A DNA stretch of 64,000 nt from Clostridiales bacterium (GCA_017529925.1 JAFXMZ010000027.1:21003-85002); one strand, 5' to 3'. Counted from the stretch's first letter, positions 43,174-52,339 are shown. Notes: a model not told the origin generated them from the letters alone. Translations and numbers: made by a program.

Positions 43174-43344
43174 TCATTTATTCCTGCAGGAGCTGCACAT
43201 CTTGCAATGTGCGCAATTGCCGCCGCAGGTCGACCTTCCTGCTCTTTTATCCTTCACCAGCGAGATGATTATCCCGATCACGGCGAGGACAAGTACGGAT
43301 GATATCAGTATCGTCCCGATATTGTCATATATCCATGAGATCAC
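43174..43344 (-). CDS. FeoB-associated Cys-rich membrane protein
   Basis: 56 aa. One membrane helix (about 10-30: TILISSVLVLAVIGIIISLV), a KDKRAG turn and a C-terminal cluster of six cysteines (CGGNCAHCKMCSSC). This is the typical small partner encoded next to feoB in Bacillota. GTG start at 43344 with AGGAG 7 nt upstream, 25 nt after the feoB stop. May handle Fe2+ or redox at the channel; inference. Confidence 0.88.
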   Translation of the reverse strand: MISWIYDNIGTILISSVLVLAVIGIIISLVKDKRAGRSTCGGNCAHCKMCSSCRNK

Positions 43345-43369
43345 GGCAGTACTCCTTTCGGTCAGATGA

Positions 43370-45766
43370 TCATTTCTTCAGCTGAAGCTTGTTTGCCTCT
43401 GTATATTTCTTGAAGAAGAGCATGTATACGATAAGTGCAAGAGCCGCGATGGCGAATACCAGACCGATGATGTTGACATCGCCTGTGAACAGTCCGCCGA
43501 ACTGATTGATCATGAGCGAGATCACATATGCAAATCCGCACTGATAACCTACAGCAAACCATGTCCACTTTGCGTTGTTCATCTCACGCTTTATAGCTCC
43601 GATCGCTGCAAAGCAGGGTGCACAGAGGAGGTTGAATACGAGGAATGAGAATCCCGTAACTCCCGTGAATGCACCTGACAGAGCCTGCCATACGGTCTGA
43701 TCTCCGCCGCCGTAGAGTATACCCATCGTACCGACGATATTCTCTTTTGCGACAAGACCGGTGAACGATGCAACAGCCGCCTGCCAGTTGCCCCATCCGA
43801 GGGGGATGAAGATCCATGCGATAAAGCTGCCGATCTTTGCAAGGATAGAAGAATCAAGTTCCTCTTCAGAGAGCATCCTGAATCCGTCGTCCGTGAATCC
43901 GAAGTAAGATGTAAACCAGACAAGTATCGTAGACAGGAGGATGATAGTACCTGCCTTCTTGATGAAGGACCATCCGCGCTCCCACATGGATCTGAGGACA
44001 TTACCTATGGTCGGCATATGATATGCCGGAAGCTCCATTACGAACGGTGCAGGATCGCCTGCGAACATCTTTGTCTTCTTGAGCATGATACCGGAGATGA
44101 TGATCGCAGCCATACCGATAAAGTATGCCGATGTGGAGATCCATGCGGATCCGCCGAAGATCGCACCGGCGATCATTGCGATAAAGGGAACCTTTGCACC
44201 ACAGGGGATAAATGTCGTTGTCATTATCGTCATACGGCGGTCTCTTTCGTTCTCGATCGTTCTGCTGGCCATTATGCCGGGAACGCCGCATCCGACGCCG
44301 ATGAGCATAGGTATGAAAGACTTGCCCGAAAGACCGAATCTCCTGAATACACGGTCGAGCACGAAAGCGATACGTGCCATATATCCGCATGCTTCAAGGA
44401 ATGCGAGCATGAGGAAGAGTACGAGCATCTGGGGAACAAATCCGAGGACTGCACCGACACCTGCGATGATACCGTCAAGGATCAGTCCCTTGAGCCAGTC
44501 GGCAGCACCTGCTGCGTCAAGGCCTTTTTCGGCAAGAGCGGGAATTCCGGGGATCCATGTACCGTAGTCCGCAGGATCGGGTTCATCGCCGATCTCATCG
44601 AGAGTCTTGACTGCGTCGTTATAGTCTTCGATCGTCGCTGTTTCCTCAGTGATCTCGAGAGTCTCCTCGTCTTCCAGTGTATAAACGAACTCATCAGAAG
44701 GCTCCTCACCATTCTCTTCAACATAGGCATCGAATCCGTCAACGATCGCAGATGCATCCGCGTATCTTTCAGCTACATCTTCATATCCGCCATCCATTCC
44801 GAAAAGATGGAAACCGTCGCCGAAGATGCAGTCATTCGTAAAGTCGGTAGCGGGCGCACCGACTGCGACCATTGCAACCCAGTAAACAACGAACATTACC
44901 GCAGCGAATATCGGCAGTCCGAGGAAACGGTTTGTCACGATCTTGTCGATCTTGTCGGAAGTCGTGAGCTTGCCGGCATTTTGCTTTCTGTAGCAGGACT
45001 TGAGTACTTCTGCGATATAGATGTAACGCTCGTTTGTGATGATGCTCTCGGAATCGTCATCGAGTTCCTTTTCAGCTGCAGCGATATCCTTTTCGATGTG
45101 GGACATCGTATCAACAGGGATGTTGAGTTTATCAAGGACCTTATCGTCACGTTCGAAGATCTTGATCGCATACCATCTCTGCTGCTCTTCGGGGAGGTCA
45201 TGAACGACTGCTTCCTCGATATGAGCAAGGGCATGTTCAACAGGGCCGGAGAATGTGTGGAGGGGAACCGTCTTCCCGTTCTGTGCAGCCTTTATCGCCT
45301 CCTCTGCCGCTTCGGCAACACCCTCGCCCTTGAGAGCGGATATGCTTACGACTTTGCATCCGAGCTGACGGGAGAGCTCATCTATCTTGATCTCATCACC
45401 GTTCTTCTTTACGATATCCGCCATGTTGACGGCTACTACTACAGGTATACCGAGTTCAGTAAGCTGTGTCGTCAGATAGAGGTTTCTTTCGAGATTCGTT
45501 CCGTCGATGATATTCAGGATCGCGTCGGGACGTTCGTCGATCAGGTAGTTTCTGGCAACGACCTCCTCAAGTGTATACGGTGAAAGAGAATAAATACCCG
45601 GAAGGTCGGTGATCGTTACATCATCGTGCTTTTTGAGCTTTCCCTCCTTCTTCTCTACTGTAACTCCGGGCCAGTTTCCTACAAACTGGTTGGAACCCGT
45701 AAGTGCGTTAAACAGTGTCGTCTTTCCGCTGTTCGGGTTACCGGCAAGCGCAATTCTTATGCTCAT
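43370..45766 (-). CDS. feoB: Ferrous iron transporter FeoB with acidic extracytoplasmic insert
   Basis: GTP-dependent Fe2+ importer. About 798 aa. G domain: GNPNSGKTTLFNALTG, DLPGIYSLS, NMADIV; then a helical spacer domain, and the membrane part with two Gate motifs and the conserved GCGVPGIMASRTIEN. Between the first membrane segment and LGFVPQM there is an insert of about 75-100 residues rich in Glu/Asp (YVEENGEEPSDEFVY... EPDPADYGTW) that should be outside the cell. ATG at 45766; a TTG two codons earlier is not favoured. Confidence 0.96.
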   Translation of the reverse strand: MSIRIALAGNPNSGKTTLFNALTGSNQFVGNWPGVTVEKKEGKLKKHDDVTITDLPGIYSLSPYTLEEVVARNYLIDERPDAILNIIDGTNLERNLYLTTQLTELGIPVVVAVNMADIVKKNGDEIKIDELSRQLGCKVVSISALKGEGVAEAAEEAIKAAQNGKTVPLHTFSGPVEHALAHIEEAVVHDLPEEQQRWYAIKIFERDDKVLDKLNIPVDTMSHIEKDIAAAEKELDDDSESIITNERYIYIAEVLKSCYRKQNAGKLTTSDKIDKIVTNRFLGLPIFAAVMFVVYWVAMVAVGAPATDFTNDCIFGDGFHLFGMDGGYEDVAERYADASAIVDGFDAYVEENGEEPSDEFVYTLEDEETLEITEETATIEDYNDAVKTLDEIGDEPDPADYGTWIPGIPALAEKGLDAAGAADWLKGLILDGIIAGVGAVLGFVPQMLVLFLMLAFLEACGYMARIAFVLDRVFRRFGLSGKSFIPMLIGVGCGVPGIMASRTIENERDRRMTIMTTTFIPCGAKVPFIAMIAGAIFGGSAWISTSAYFIGMAAIIISGIMLKKTKMFAGDPAPFVMELPAYHMPTIGNVLRSMWERGWSFIKKAGTIILLSTILVWFTSYFGFTDDGFRMLSEEELDSSILAKIGSFIAWIFIPLGWGNWQAAVASFTGLVAKENIVGTMGILYGGGDQTVWQALSGAFTGVTGFSFLVFNLLCAPCFAAIGAIKREMNNAKWTWFAVGYQCGFAYVISLMINQFGGLFTGDVNIIGLVFAIAALALIVYMLFFKKYTEANKLQLKK

Positions 45767-45786
45767 TTCCAATTTCTTCCTTTCCT

Positions 45787-46005
45787 TTACCTTACTTCGA
45801 TCATTTCCGCATCTGCTTTACGAAGCGATAGTTCATAGTTCCTGACCGTGACCTCGATCGGATCTCCGAGAGGTGCGACCTTACGGACATAGACCTCAGT
45901 ATTCTTCGTTATCCCCATATCCATGATGCGGCGCTTTACCGCACCCTCCCCATGGAGCTTGACTACAGTTACGGTCTGTCCTATCTCTGCGTCTCTAAGT
46001 GTCAT
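45787..46005 (-). CDS. feoA: FeoA-domain protein (second copy)
   Basis: 72-aa SH3-like FeoA (MTLRDAEIGQTVTVVKLHGEGAVKRRIMDMG), thought to assist FeoB. Start at 46005 gives the usual family N-terminus with AGGAGG 11 nt upstream; ATGs at 46014 and 46029 are alternatives. Lies 20 nt before feoB. Confidence 0.9.
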   Translation of the reverse strand: MTLRDAEIGQTVTVVKLHGEGAVKRRIMDMGITKNTEVYVRKVAPLGDPIEVTVRNYELSLRKADAEMIEVR

Positions 46006-46025
46006 CGATTCCATTTCCTCCTTTT

Positions 46026-46238
46026 TCATACCATGATGCGGCGGGCCAGTTCCTCGCTGACCGCCACACGGCTTTCCTTGACCTTAACGATGAGATTGTC
46101 TCCCAGGGAATTAACTACGGTGACCTCTCCTCCGACATTGAATCCGAGATCTTCCAGATGTTTTTTTACTTCCGGATTTCCGCCAATCTTTCTGATGATC
46201 TGCGGAACATCAGTATCTGCATAGATTAAAGGCATCAT
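46026..46238 (-). CDS. feoA: FeoA-domain protein (first copy)
   Basis: 70 aa, FeoA-like (NPEVKKHLEDLGFNVGGEVTVV). First gene of the operon, with GGGGGG 6 nt before the ATG. Two separate feoA genes before feoB are common in Clostridia. Under three DtxR-type boxes. Confidence 0.88.
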   Translation of the reverse strand: MMPLIYADTDVPQIIRKIGGNPEVKKHLEDLGFNVGGEVTVVNSLGDNLIVKVKESRVAVSEELARRIMV

Positions 46239-46257
46239 GTAAATCCCCCCATTTCAA

Positions 46258-46275
46258 GGTTAGGCTCAGCTAACC
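46258..46275. promoter_or_regulatory. DtxR-type operator 1 of the feo operon
   Basis: 18-bp imperfect palindrome with GGTTAG and CTAACC arms, like DtxR/IdeR boxes, 20 bp before feoA. Confidence 0.75.
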
Positions 46276-46291
46276 GGACATGATAAATAAT

Positions 46292-46309
46292 AGTTAGTTG
46301 TCGCTAACC
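46292..46309. promoter_or_regulatory. DtxR-type operator 2 of the feo operon
   Basis: 18-bp palindrome with AGTTAG and CTAACC arms; centre 34 bp from operator 1 and 30 bp from operator 3, close to three helical turns. Confidence 0.75.
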
Positions 46310-46316
46310 AAATCTG

Positions 46317-46345
46317 AGTATAGTTAGCACAAGCTAACTTGTCAA
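46317..46345 (-). promoter_or_regulatory. feo promoter with operator 3 in the spacer
   Basis: Minus strand: TTGACA (46340-46345), 17-nt spacer, TATACT (46317-46322). The third DtxR-type palindrome (AGTTAG...CTAACT, 46322-46339) exactly fills the spacer, so a bound repressor would block RNA polymerase. Confidence 0.85.
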
Positions 46346-46440
46346 GTTTTTTGCCAGTAAATCTTTTTTGATAATGATTTATGTGGTAGATTAGTACAAA
46401 AGCATTGTGCTCTCAAAGCTCATTCAAAGGAGATTATCAT

Positions 46441-46815
46441 ATGGCTATCCAGGAATCGGGAGAGATGTATCTTGAGACTATATATGTCCTGTCACAGGGA
46501 TCTGCAAATGTCCGTGCGATAGACATCGGCGAGCACATGGGCTTTTCGAAGCCGTCCGTCAGCCGTGCCCTCGGTCTCCTCAAGGAGGAGGATCTCATCA
46601 CCAAGGATGAAGCCGGATCGATAAAGCTCACTTCCAAGGGAGCGAAGATCGCCAAACGTATCTACGAACGCCACACCGTTCTGACCGGACTGTTCATCGG
46701 TCTCGGAGTCGATGAGAAGACGGCAGCCGAGGATGCATGCCGTATAGAACACTATATAAGTGATAAGACTTTCAATGCGATAAAGGATCATCTGGCAAAA
46801 TACGGTAAGAAGTGA
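46441..46815 (+). CDS. DtxR/MntR-family metal-dependent repressor
   Basis: 124 aa. Winged helix (VRAIDIGEHMGFSKPSVSRAL) and the dimerisation/metal-binding domain (ERHTVLTGLFIGLGVDEKTA, ACRIEHYISD); no SH3-like third domain. Fe2+ or Mn2+ co-repressor. Encoded next to the feo operon with three matching boxes between them, so it is the likely feo repressor and may regulate itself. ATG at 46441 with GGAG 8 nt upstream; upstream codons of the frame have no site. Confidence 0.92.
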   Translation: MAIQESGEMYLETIYVLSQGSANVRAIDIGEHMGFSKPSVSRALGLLKEEDLITKDEAGSIKLTSKGAKIAKRIYERHTVLTGLFIGLGVDEKTAAEDACRIEHYISDKTFNAIKDHLAKYGKK

Positions 46816-46857
46816 TCCTCCTTACCGCATCGTTTTATTATCTCATCACATTATCCG

Positions 46858-49800
46858 TTATACCTGATACTTTCTGTCGTTCAGCCTTTTCTCGAATTCT
46901 TCGACCGGCAGCGGTCTGTCAAAATAGAATCCCTGGGCGATATCGCAGCCGTTTTCTTTCAGGATATCGATCTGCTTCCCGGTCTCGACACCTTCTGCGA
47001 CAACTTCCAGCCCGAGCTTTTCCGCCAGACCTATTACGCTGCTGAACATGATATGTCTGATGGCATTATCTTCAGCACCGTCTTCAGGGAGAAAACTCCT
47101 GTCGATCTTGATAGTATTCCACGGAATATTCCTGATTATATTCAGTGAGGAATAACCGATTCCGAAGTCATCTATTGAGACGAAGATACCTCTTTCGCGA
47201 AGCTGTTCGACGACCCTCTTGAGATCCCTGAAATCAATATTGGACGTCGTCTCTGTCAGCTCTATCTCGATATATTCATGAGGTATGTCATACTTATCAA
47301 CTATCGAAACGATTATATCTGCAAGTTCAAGGTTCATAATGTGCTTTCTCGAGAAATTGACCGAGACACGGATCGGCTCAAGTCCCTCGTCGATCCATCT
47401 GCGCATATCGATGCAGACCCTCTGGAGCATATAAAAATCGAGCTTGCAGATATCGCTCGTCATCTCAAGGACCGGGATGAAATCACCCGGCGGTATAAGA
47501 TTGCCGTCTTTGAACCATCTGCACAGAGCCTCTGCTCCCGTGATCTCTCCGATGGTGATATCGATCTTCGGCTGATAGAACGGAACGAACTCCCTGTTCC
47601 TCATGGCATCGGGGAACTGCTGCTGAATTCGCATACTCTGCTGCTTCATTATCATCAGTGAATCATCGAAATAGATAAGATGATCTGCACCTCCGCTCTG
47701 TGCGACCTTGAAAGCATTTATGATCTTTTCCATAATAACCCCGACGTCCCTGATCACGGCATCACCGGGAATGGTAAACACACCGGTACTCGCTGCGATC
47801 TTTACGGAATGCGTATCATCGATCCTTACGGCGCATTCATAGAGATAATCCATAACATCTTCCCTGGTCTCCTCGGGGCAGATACCGAGAAAATTATCTC
47901 CGCCGAGCCTTGCCATGAACGACCCTTCTCCGCCGATCTCACAAAGCTTCTCAAAATGATTCTTTATTACGGTATCTCCGGTCTCTCTTCCAAATTCCTG
48001 ATTGATAAGAGAGAAATGCCTCAGATTATAACGGAAAGCAGTCATCCCGTTGCAGGAACCCTCACTGACCATCACCGTCAAATGGTTAAGCCACGACCTT
48101 AAGTTCGGGAATCCGTTATCGTCAAAATAAGCAAGCTGATAGACGATGTCCTTCAGCCTGTTACGGCTTACAAAGCTGAGCACTGTACGCATGACGAGAT
48201 CGACTTTCTGAAGTTCCCCGGCGCTCAAAGGTTCTTCACCCTCGGCCATATAGACAGTCATCGTCGCACTCGACATAACGCTTGTTACGATCCTGAGCGA
48301 ATAGACCTCGTGCGATTCCTTTTTCAGGTCAAAACAGCTCAGTGTCTCTCCGCCGCCTTCGATCTCCTCCTGCCTGTTGCTGTAGACACGCGTCACGCCT
48401 TTCGACAGTCGGAGCATCGTTGCTATCTTTATGAGCAGGTCTTCTATCAGCGGAACATCCAGCTTATCGAAAGTGACCATGGCAGACACCAGCTGCTCAA
48501 ACAGTTCATAGAAGCCGTCATTTGAACAGGTCTCATCCTGATCTGATTGATCCGCTTCAAACAGATCCCCCTTCAGATTTCTCTTGTTCTCATACATGAG
48601 ATTATCTGCTCTCTCAAATACGTCCTGGACTCTAAGATCTGCTCCGGGGAAGTATTCAGACATTCCATACGCAAGTGTCACTAGCCCGTTCTTACGGTTC
48701 TCGCGCTGTCTTGAAGCAAACTGCTTCAGGAGTTCATACCTGGCATTATAATCATTTCCCTTGAGGATAACTACGAACTCGTCGCCTCCTATCCTGAAGA
48801 CAGGGCTGTGGCTGAATATGTCGCATATGATGGCGCATCCGTCCTTAATGAACTGGTCTCCGGCATTATGGCCCTGATTATCATTGACCTGCTTAAGCCC
48901 GTTGATATCACAAACGGCAATGGCAAACTCAAGACCGTCTACGCTCTCGATCTCATGATCCAGCGCCGTCTCGGCACTGACATAAGCATGCTTGTTCTTC
49001 ACTCCCGTAAGAACATCCCTGTTAGCCATATCAAGGGCGGATCCGATAGCCTTCTCGAATTCGATCTCCCTTTTCTTGATCGCATCGACATTCTCGACTG
49101 CCACGATGATATGTTCTATGTCGCTCTGTGACCTTATGATGATAAGAGAAACATACTGCGGCTTACCGTCGATCAGGAGCCTGTAATTAAGGACTACCTT
49201 CCCGTTCTCCGACAAAGACTCAAGTAGATTCTCTTTCTTCATCGCCTCTGCCATCATCGGATAATCCTCGGGATAGATATCACGCTTCATGTTCCGCTGC
49301 GTGTCACCGAAGAAATCGAATCCTTTATTTCCAATATCGAGTTTCGAATATTTCTCGCTCGCCGCATACTCCGTATACTCATTCGTATCGGTATTGACCC
49401 TGTATATGGCTTCATACCTTGAGGAAAGCGCAAGTGCAACTTCATTGAAGACCTTACTCTCCTCAATCATCTGCTGCTCACGCTTTATCTGGGCATCTAC
49501 GTTGAGAAGGCCCATGACCAGATGTTCAGGATCATTCTCCGGACGGACGATGATCATCGAAATATACTTGATATCATCGCCAAACTGCTGTCTTACAGTG
49601 AGAGATGCCGGTTCTCCTTCATCGATCTTATGGAGTATTGCTTCCTTCCTGATCCCGGACAATGCATAATTCACGTCATCCCTGTGGACGTAATTCTTTA
49701 TATAGTTCTCCGCAGCCTTGAAAAAATCGGTATCTTCTATGATCGCCGCGAGCTTGCCATACTCGTCACTCCAGCTGTACCTGATAAATTCATTGGTCTC

Positions 49801-50304
49801 TATGTCGATATAGTAGATGACCTCGTATCTGCCGGCAAGCGCATCCGCTATACGCTGATAAGTGATCCTGTCATGATCGGCCCTAAGTTCACGCTTCCTC
49901 TGTTCATCCACATTACGGACACCTATTATGACCTTCTGGTCCGGTCCCTTGATCGTCTTCAGGAAGTAATGATACGGCTCCCCGTTCTTGATCAGCCTGT
50001 AGTTAAGCGAAAAGGACCTGCCGTTCTTGAGTATCTCGGTGACGCTCTCCTTCTTAAATGATCTAAGAAAGAACTCCTGATCCTCCGGATGGACCATTGA
50101 AGCACAGTTCAACTTAACAGCCGAATAAAAGTCGGGACCGGAATCTCTGACGACCAGTTCCTTGTCTTCACCCTTTGCATGATATTCGACATAACTGTCA
50201 TCTTCAGAATCGATAACAAAAATGCTCTCATAGTCATTAGCAAGAGCCAGTGCAAGCTCTGCAAATGAGATATTGTCATTATGTCCGGCACTGCTGTTAT
50301 CCAT
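46858..50304 (-). CDS. PAS-PAS-PAS-GGDEF-(GGDEF)-EAL c-di-GMP signalling protein
   Basis: About 1148 aa, no clear membrane segment. Three N-terminal PAS-like repeats (each with a VNTDTNEYTEY-type strand), a GGDEF domain with intact RIGGDEF (about 510), a middle sensor-like region, a second GGDEF-fold with RLGGDNF (about 830, partly degenerate), and an EAL domain (about 895-1145) with EALCRW, VSVNFSR, EIELTET, IDDFGIGYSS, KIDRS and VAEGVET. Both synthesis and hydrolysis of c-di-GMP are possible. ATG at 50304 with AGGAAG 8 nt upstream. Confidence 0.9.
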   Translation of the reverse strand: MDNSSAGHNDNISFAELALALANDYESIFVIDSEDDSYVEYHAKGEDKELVVRDSGPDFYSAVKLNCASMVHPEDQEFFLRSFKKESVTEILKNGRSFSLNYRLIKNGEPYHYFLKTIKGPDQKVIIGVRNVDEQRKRELRADHDRITYQRIADALAGRYEVIYYIDIETNEFIRYSWSDEYGKLAAIIEDTDFFKAAENYIKNYVHRDDVNYALSGIRKEAILHKIDEGEPASLTVRQQFGDDIKYISMIIVRPENDPEHLVMGLLNVDAQIKREQQMIEESKVFNEVALALSSRYEAIYRVNTDTNEYTEYAASEKYSKLDIGNKGFDFFGDTQRNMKRDIYPEDYPMMAEAMKKENLLESLSENGKVVLNYRLLIDGKPQYVSLIIIRSQSDIEHIIVAVENVDAIKKREIEFEKAIGSALDMANRDVLTGVKNKHAYVSAETALDHEIESVDGLEFAIAVCDINGLKQVNDNQGHNAGDQFIKDGCAIICDIFSHSPVFRIGGDEFVVILKGNDYNARYELLKQFASRQRENRKNGLVTLAYGMSEYFPGADLRVQDVFERADNLMYENKRNLKGDLFEADQSDQDETCSNDGFYELFEQLVSAMVTFDKLDVPLIEDLLIKIATMLRLSKGVTRVYSNRQEEIEGGGETLSCFDLKKESHEVYSLRIVTSVMSSATMTVYMAEGEEPLSAGELQKVDLVMRTVLSFVSRNRLKDIVYQLAYFDDNGFPNLRSWLNHLTVMVSEGSCNGMTAFRYNLRHFSLINQEFGRETGDTVIKNHFEKLCEIGGEGSFMARLGGDNFLGICPEETREDVMDYLYECAVRIDDTHSVKIAASTGVFTIPGDAVIRDVGVIMEKIINAFKVAQSGGADHLIYFDDSLMIMKQQSMRIQQQFPDAMRNREFVPFYQPKIDITIGEITGAEALCRWFKDGNLIPPGDFIPVLEMTSDICKLDFYMLQRVCIDMRRWIDEGLEPIRVSVNFSRKHIMNLELADIIVSIVDKYDIPHEYIEIELTETTSNIDFRDLKRVVEQLRERGIFVSIDDFGIGYSSLNIIRNIPWNTIKIDRSFLPEDGAEDNAIRHIMFSSVIGLAEKLGLEVVAEGVETGKQIDILKENGCDIAQGFYFDRPLPVEEFEKRLNDRKYQV

Positions 50305-50429
50305 TCTTACTTCCTCAAAAAACGGCAAGACAAAACATACCCAAAGCCATTAATGATATATCCATATCTTACCATGAACAGACTGTTGTGTCTGTAAATA
50401 ATAAATAAAGTTTGTCATTTCCTTCCGGT

Positions 50430-51062
50430 ATACAAAAGGACCGTTCCATCACTGAAACGGTCCCATATAAAAAGCTCCAGCGAACCAAAAATCCTTTGAT
50501 CAATCCCAGACTGCCCGGCACCCTTTAACCAAACTCCACAAGCATCTCGATATCGCAACAAATGCCTTGACTGCGTCGACTTAAATCTTACACCGTGCTA
50601 CTCATGTCTCCCATTCACCGCATATTCTGTGTTGTTATTCCGTTTACCGTCAGGTTTCCGATTATGTCAAGAACCTGCTGCCGTAAACAATACCGGCTAC
50701 TCGGTTTGCACGAACCGATGTAACATCCGTCGGGCCTCGGAATCTACCTGTCGGCGATGACATCTCATCCGCACGCGGATCGATCATCCGAATCAACTTG
50801 TCTGTTACAACCTGCGACTTGTAGATGGAAGACCATCCCTTCAATCGCTGTGCTCGTATCTCCCTCATCTTCTTACAGCCATGCTTCGTGTCCCCTTGTG
50901 CGAATGCTCGTCGCAACGCGTCCGGTTCGTCTCTTCGGCTTCGCCTCAGGCATCCCCTCGGGGATCTGCTATTGCCTTCGGTTCTGACCCTGCGCCCTGC
51001 TGCAGTTAAGAGTCAGGCGGCCTCCGTGTCTGAAGACTGTCGTCTTCGTATTCCCTGGAGCT
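50430..51062 (-). ncRNA. Large structured non-coding RNA (~590 nt), ornate type
   Basis: No credible protein is encoded between 50,440 and 51,070. On the minus strand a promoter (51069-51096) would start transcription at about 51062. The first 8 nt, AGCTCCAG (51055-51062), pair perfectly with CTGGAGCT near the 3' end (50473-50480), closing a ~590-nt domain. Inside are perfect hairpins: 51032-51047, 50952-50965, 50899-50915, 50824-50837, 50767-50780 and 50702-50717. An intrinsic terminator follows (50433-50463). Length and single-domain closure resemble ROOL or OLE RNAs. OLE is usually next to its membrane protein OapA, which is not seen here, so ROOL or a new class is more likely; this cannot be settled without covariance models. 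Confidence 0.75.
50433..50463 (-). terminator. Terminator of the large ncRNA
   Basis: Minus-strand GGACCGTT / AACGGTCC (50438-50445 with 50456-50463), then TTTTG. On the plus strand no T-run follows, so it belongs to the minus transcript. Confidence 0.7.
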
Positions 51063-51068
51063 ACCTTA

Positions 51069-51096
51069 ATCATATCATGCCCCCGGTTTAGTGCAA
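51069..51096 (-). promoter_or_regulatory. Promoter of the large ncRNA
   Basis: Minus strand: TTGCAC (51091-51096), 16-nt spacer, extended -10 TGATATGAT (hexamer 51069-51074). Predicted start falls on the first base of the closing helix. Confidence 0.7.
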
Positions 51097-51123
51097 TGTC
51101 GCTTAAATAACAAATCATTGTAA

Positions 51124-51129
51124 TATAAT
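51124..51129 (+). promoter_or_regulatory. -10 box of the mscS promoter
   Basis: TATAAT about 105 nt before the mscS start; -35 weak. Divergent from the ncRNA promoter. Confidence 0.4.
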
Positions 51130-51184
51130 TGTGCAAAACATCATCTTCCATTCTTTACAACACCATGGTAGAATGAATATGTTG

Positions 51185-51205
51185 TGCGGAGTATCCGCAT
51201 TTTTT
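51185..51205 (+). terminator. Terminator-like hairpin in the mscS leader
   Basis: TGCGGA / TCCGCA (51185-51190 with 51194-51199), 3-nt loop, followed by TTTTTT, 30 nt before the mscS start. Possible attenuator. Confidence 0.5.
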
Positions 51206-51235
51206 ATTTGCATTTTTACGGAGGAATTCCATCTG

Positions 51236-52339
51236 ATGTTCAAGGTTGTTGATTCCTTTTTCTATGACATATTCGGGAACGGATATCTCGGCAAGGCCGC
51301 ATGCATGATCTTTACCGTTTTCCTCGCCGTAGCCCTCGCGGTCATTTTCAACATTCTACTGAGAACTGTAGTATCGTTCTTCAAGTCGCACTCGAGAGTC
51401 TCATTCATCAGGACCGCTTCAGGTTACATCCTGAGACGTAATGTAGTCAAGCATGTTTCCATATTTTTCTTTTTCTTCCTTATATCCTATTTCGCATCAA
51501 GGTTCGGTCCTGCGAAGGAACCCGTCATCAGGTTCTCGACTGTTCTCATGCTCTCCATGATCATATTCGTCTTCTGCGATATCCTTGATGTTGCAGGCGA
51601 TATCTATTCAGAGAAGCCCGCTTCGAGAAGACGCCCGATCAAGGGTCCCATTCAGGTAGTGAAGATCGTCATCTCACTCGTTATGACCCTTATAATCATA
51701 TCTGTCCTGATCGGCCAGAATCCTGTTGTACTGATATCCGGTATCGGTGCATTCACAGCCATTCTTTCCATCGTATTCAAGGATGCCCTCCTCGGTCTCG
51801 TGGCAGGAGTCCAGATCACCTCCGAGAACCTCATTTCGATCGGAGACTGGATCAGCATCCCTTCGGAGAATGTCGAAGGTTCCGTATCTGATATAGCTCT
51901 CATCTCCGTGAAGGTAACGGCATTCGATAATACGGTCTATACGGTGCCGGCTTATACATTCCTTTCGCAGGCATTCAAGAACTGGCACAAGACACTGAAC
52001 GAAGGCATGCGTCAGGGTGTGTTCTCTTTCGCTGCGGATCCTGATTCCATAGTCATGACGGAAGACGGATCGACAAACCTGACGAGATTCAGGCACGACC
52101 TTGCCGATGAGCTTAAGAAGGATCCCGACATCCTCCCCGACAAGACTCTCATCATCAGGACGAGGAGCAATGAGGGCGGCAAGGGTTTACCCGTCGAGAT
52201 CATCTTCATGACAAGGATCACCGACTATGACGATTACTGTGATTTTGTATCGGGTATAGGAGAGAAGGCGCTCGCGAAAGCAGGAGGATACGGCATCAGG
52301 ATCTACCGTGCTCTTCCCTCTTCTCCAGCTCTTTCCTGA
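51236..52339 (+). CDS. MscS-family small-conductance mechanosensitive channel
   Basis: 367 aa. Membrane segments at about 20-45, 75-95, 110-135 and 160-180, a pore-lining segment ISGIGAFTAILSIVFKDALLGLVAG typical of MscS TM3, then the cytoplasmic beta domain (ISIGDWISIPSENVEGSVSDIALISVKVTAFDNTVYTVP) and C-terminal alpha-beta domain. ATG at 51236 with GGAGG 11 nt upstream. The last 44 nt overlap the convergent 52296 gene. Confidence 0.93.
   Translation: MFKVVDSFFYDIFGNGYLGKAACMIFTVFLAVALAVIFNILLRTVVSFFKSHSRVSFIRTASGYILRRNVVKHVSIFFFFFLISYFASRFGPAKEPVIRFSTVLMLSMIIFVFCDILDVAGDIYSEKPASRRRPIKGPIQVVKIVISLVMTLIIISVLIGQNPVVLISGIGAFTAILSIVFKDALLGLVAGVQITSENLISIGDWISIPSENVEGSVSDIALISVKVTAFDNTVYTVPAYTFLSQAFKNWHKTLNEGMRQGVFSFAADPDSIVMTEDGSTNLTRFRHDLADELKKDPDILPDKTLIIRTRSNEGGKGLPVEIIFMTRITDYDDYCDFVSGIGEKALAKAGGYGIRIYRALPSSPALS

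Noticed and set aside
44018..45583. 521-codon frame opposite feoB
   Set aside because: Antisense shadow of an unambiguous transporter gene.
50662..50916. 84-codon minus-strand frame inside the large RNA
   Set aside because: No Shine-Dalgarno, Arg-rich random-looking product, and the sequence is explained by perfect hairpins.
50473..51062. RNase P RNA, tmRNA or group II intron
   Set aside because: The expected core motifs (P4 of RNase P, tRNA-like ends of tmRNA, domain V of group II introns) are not seen.
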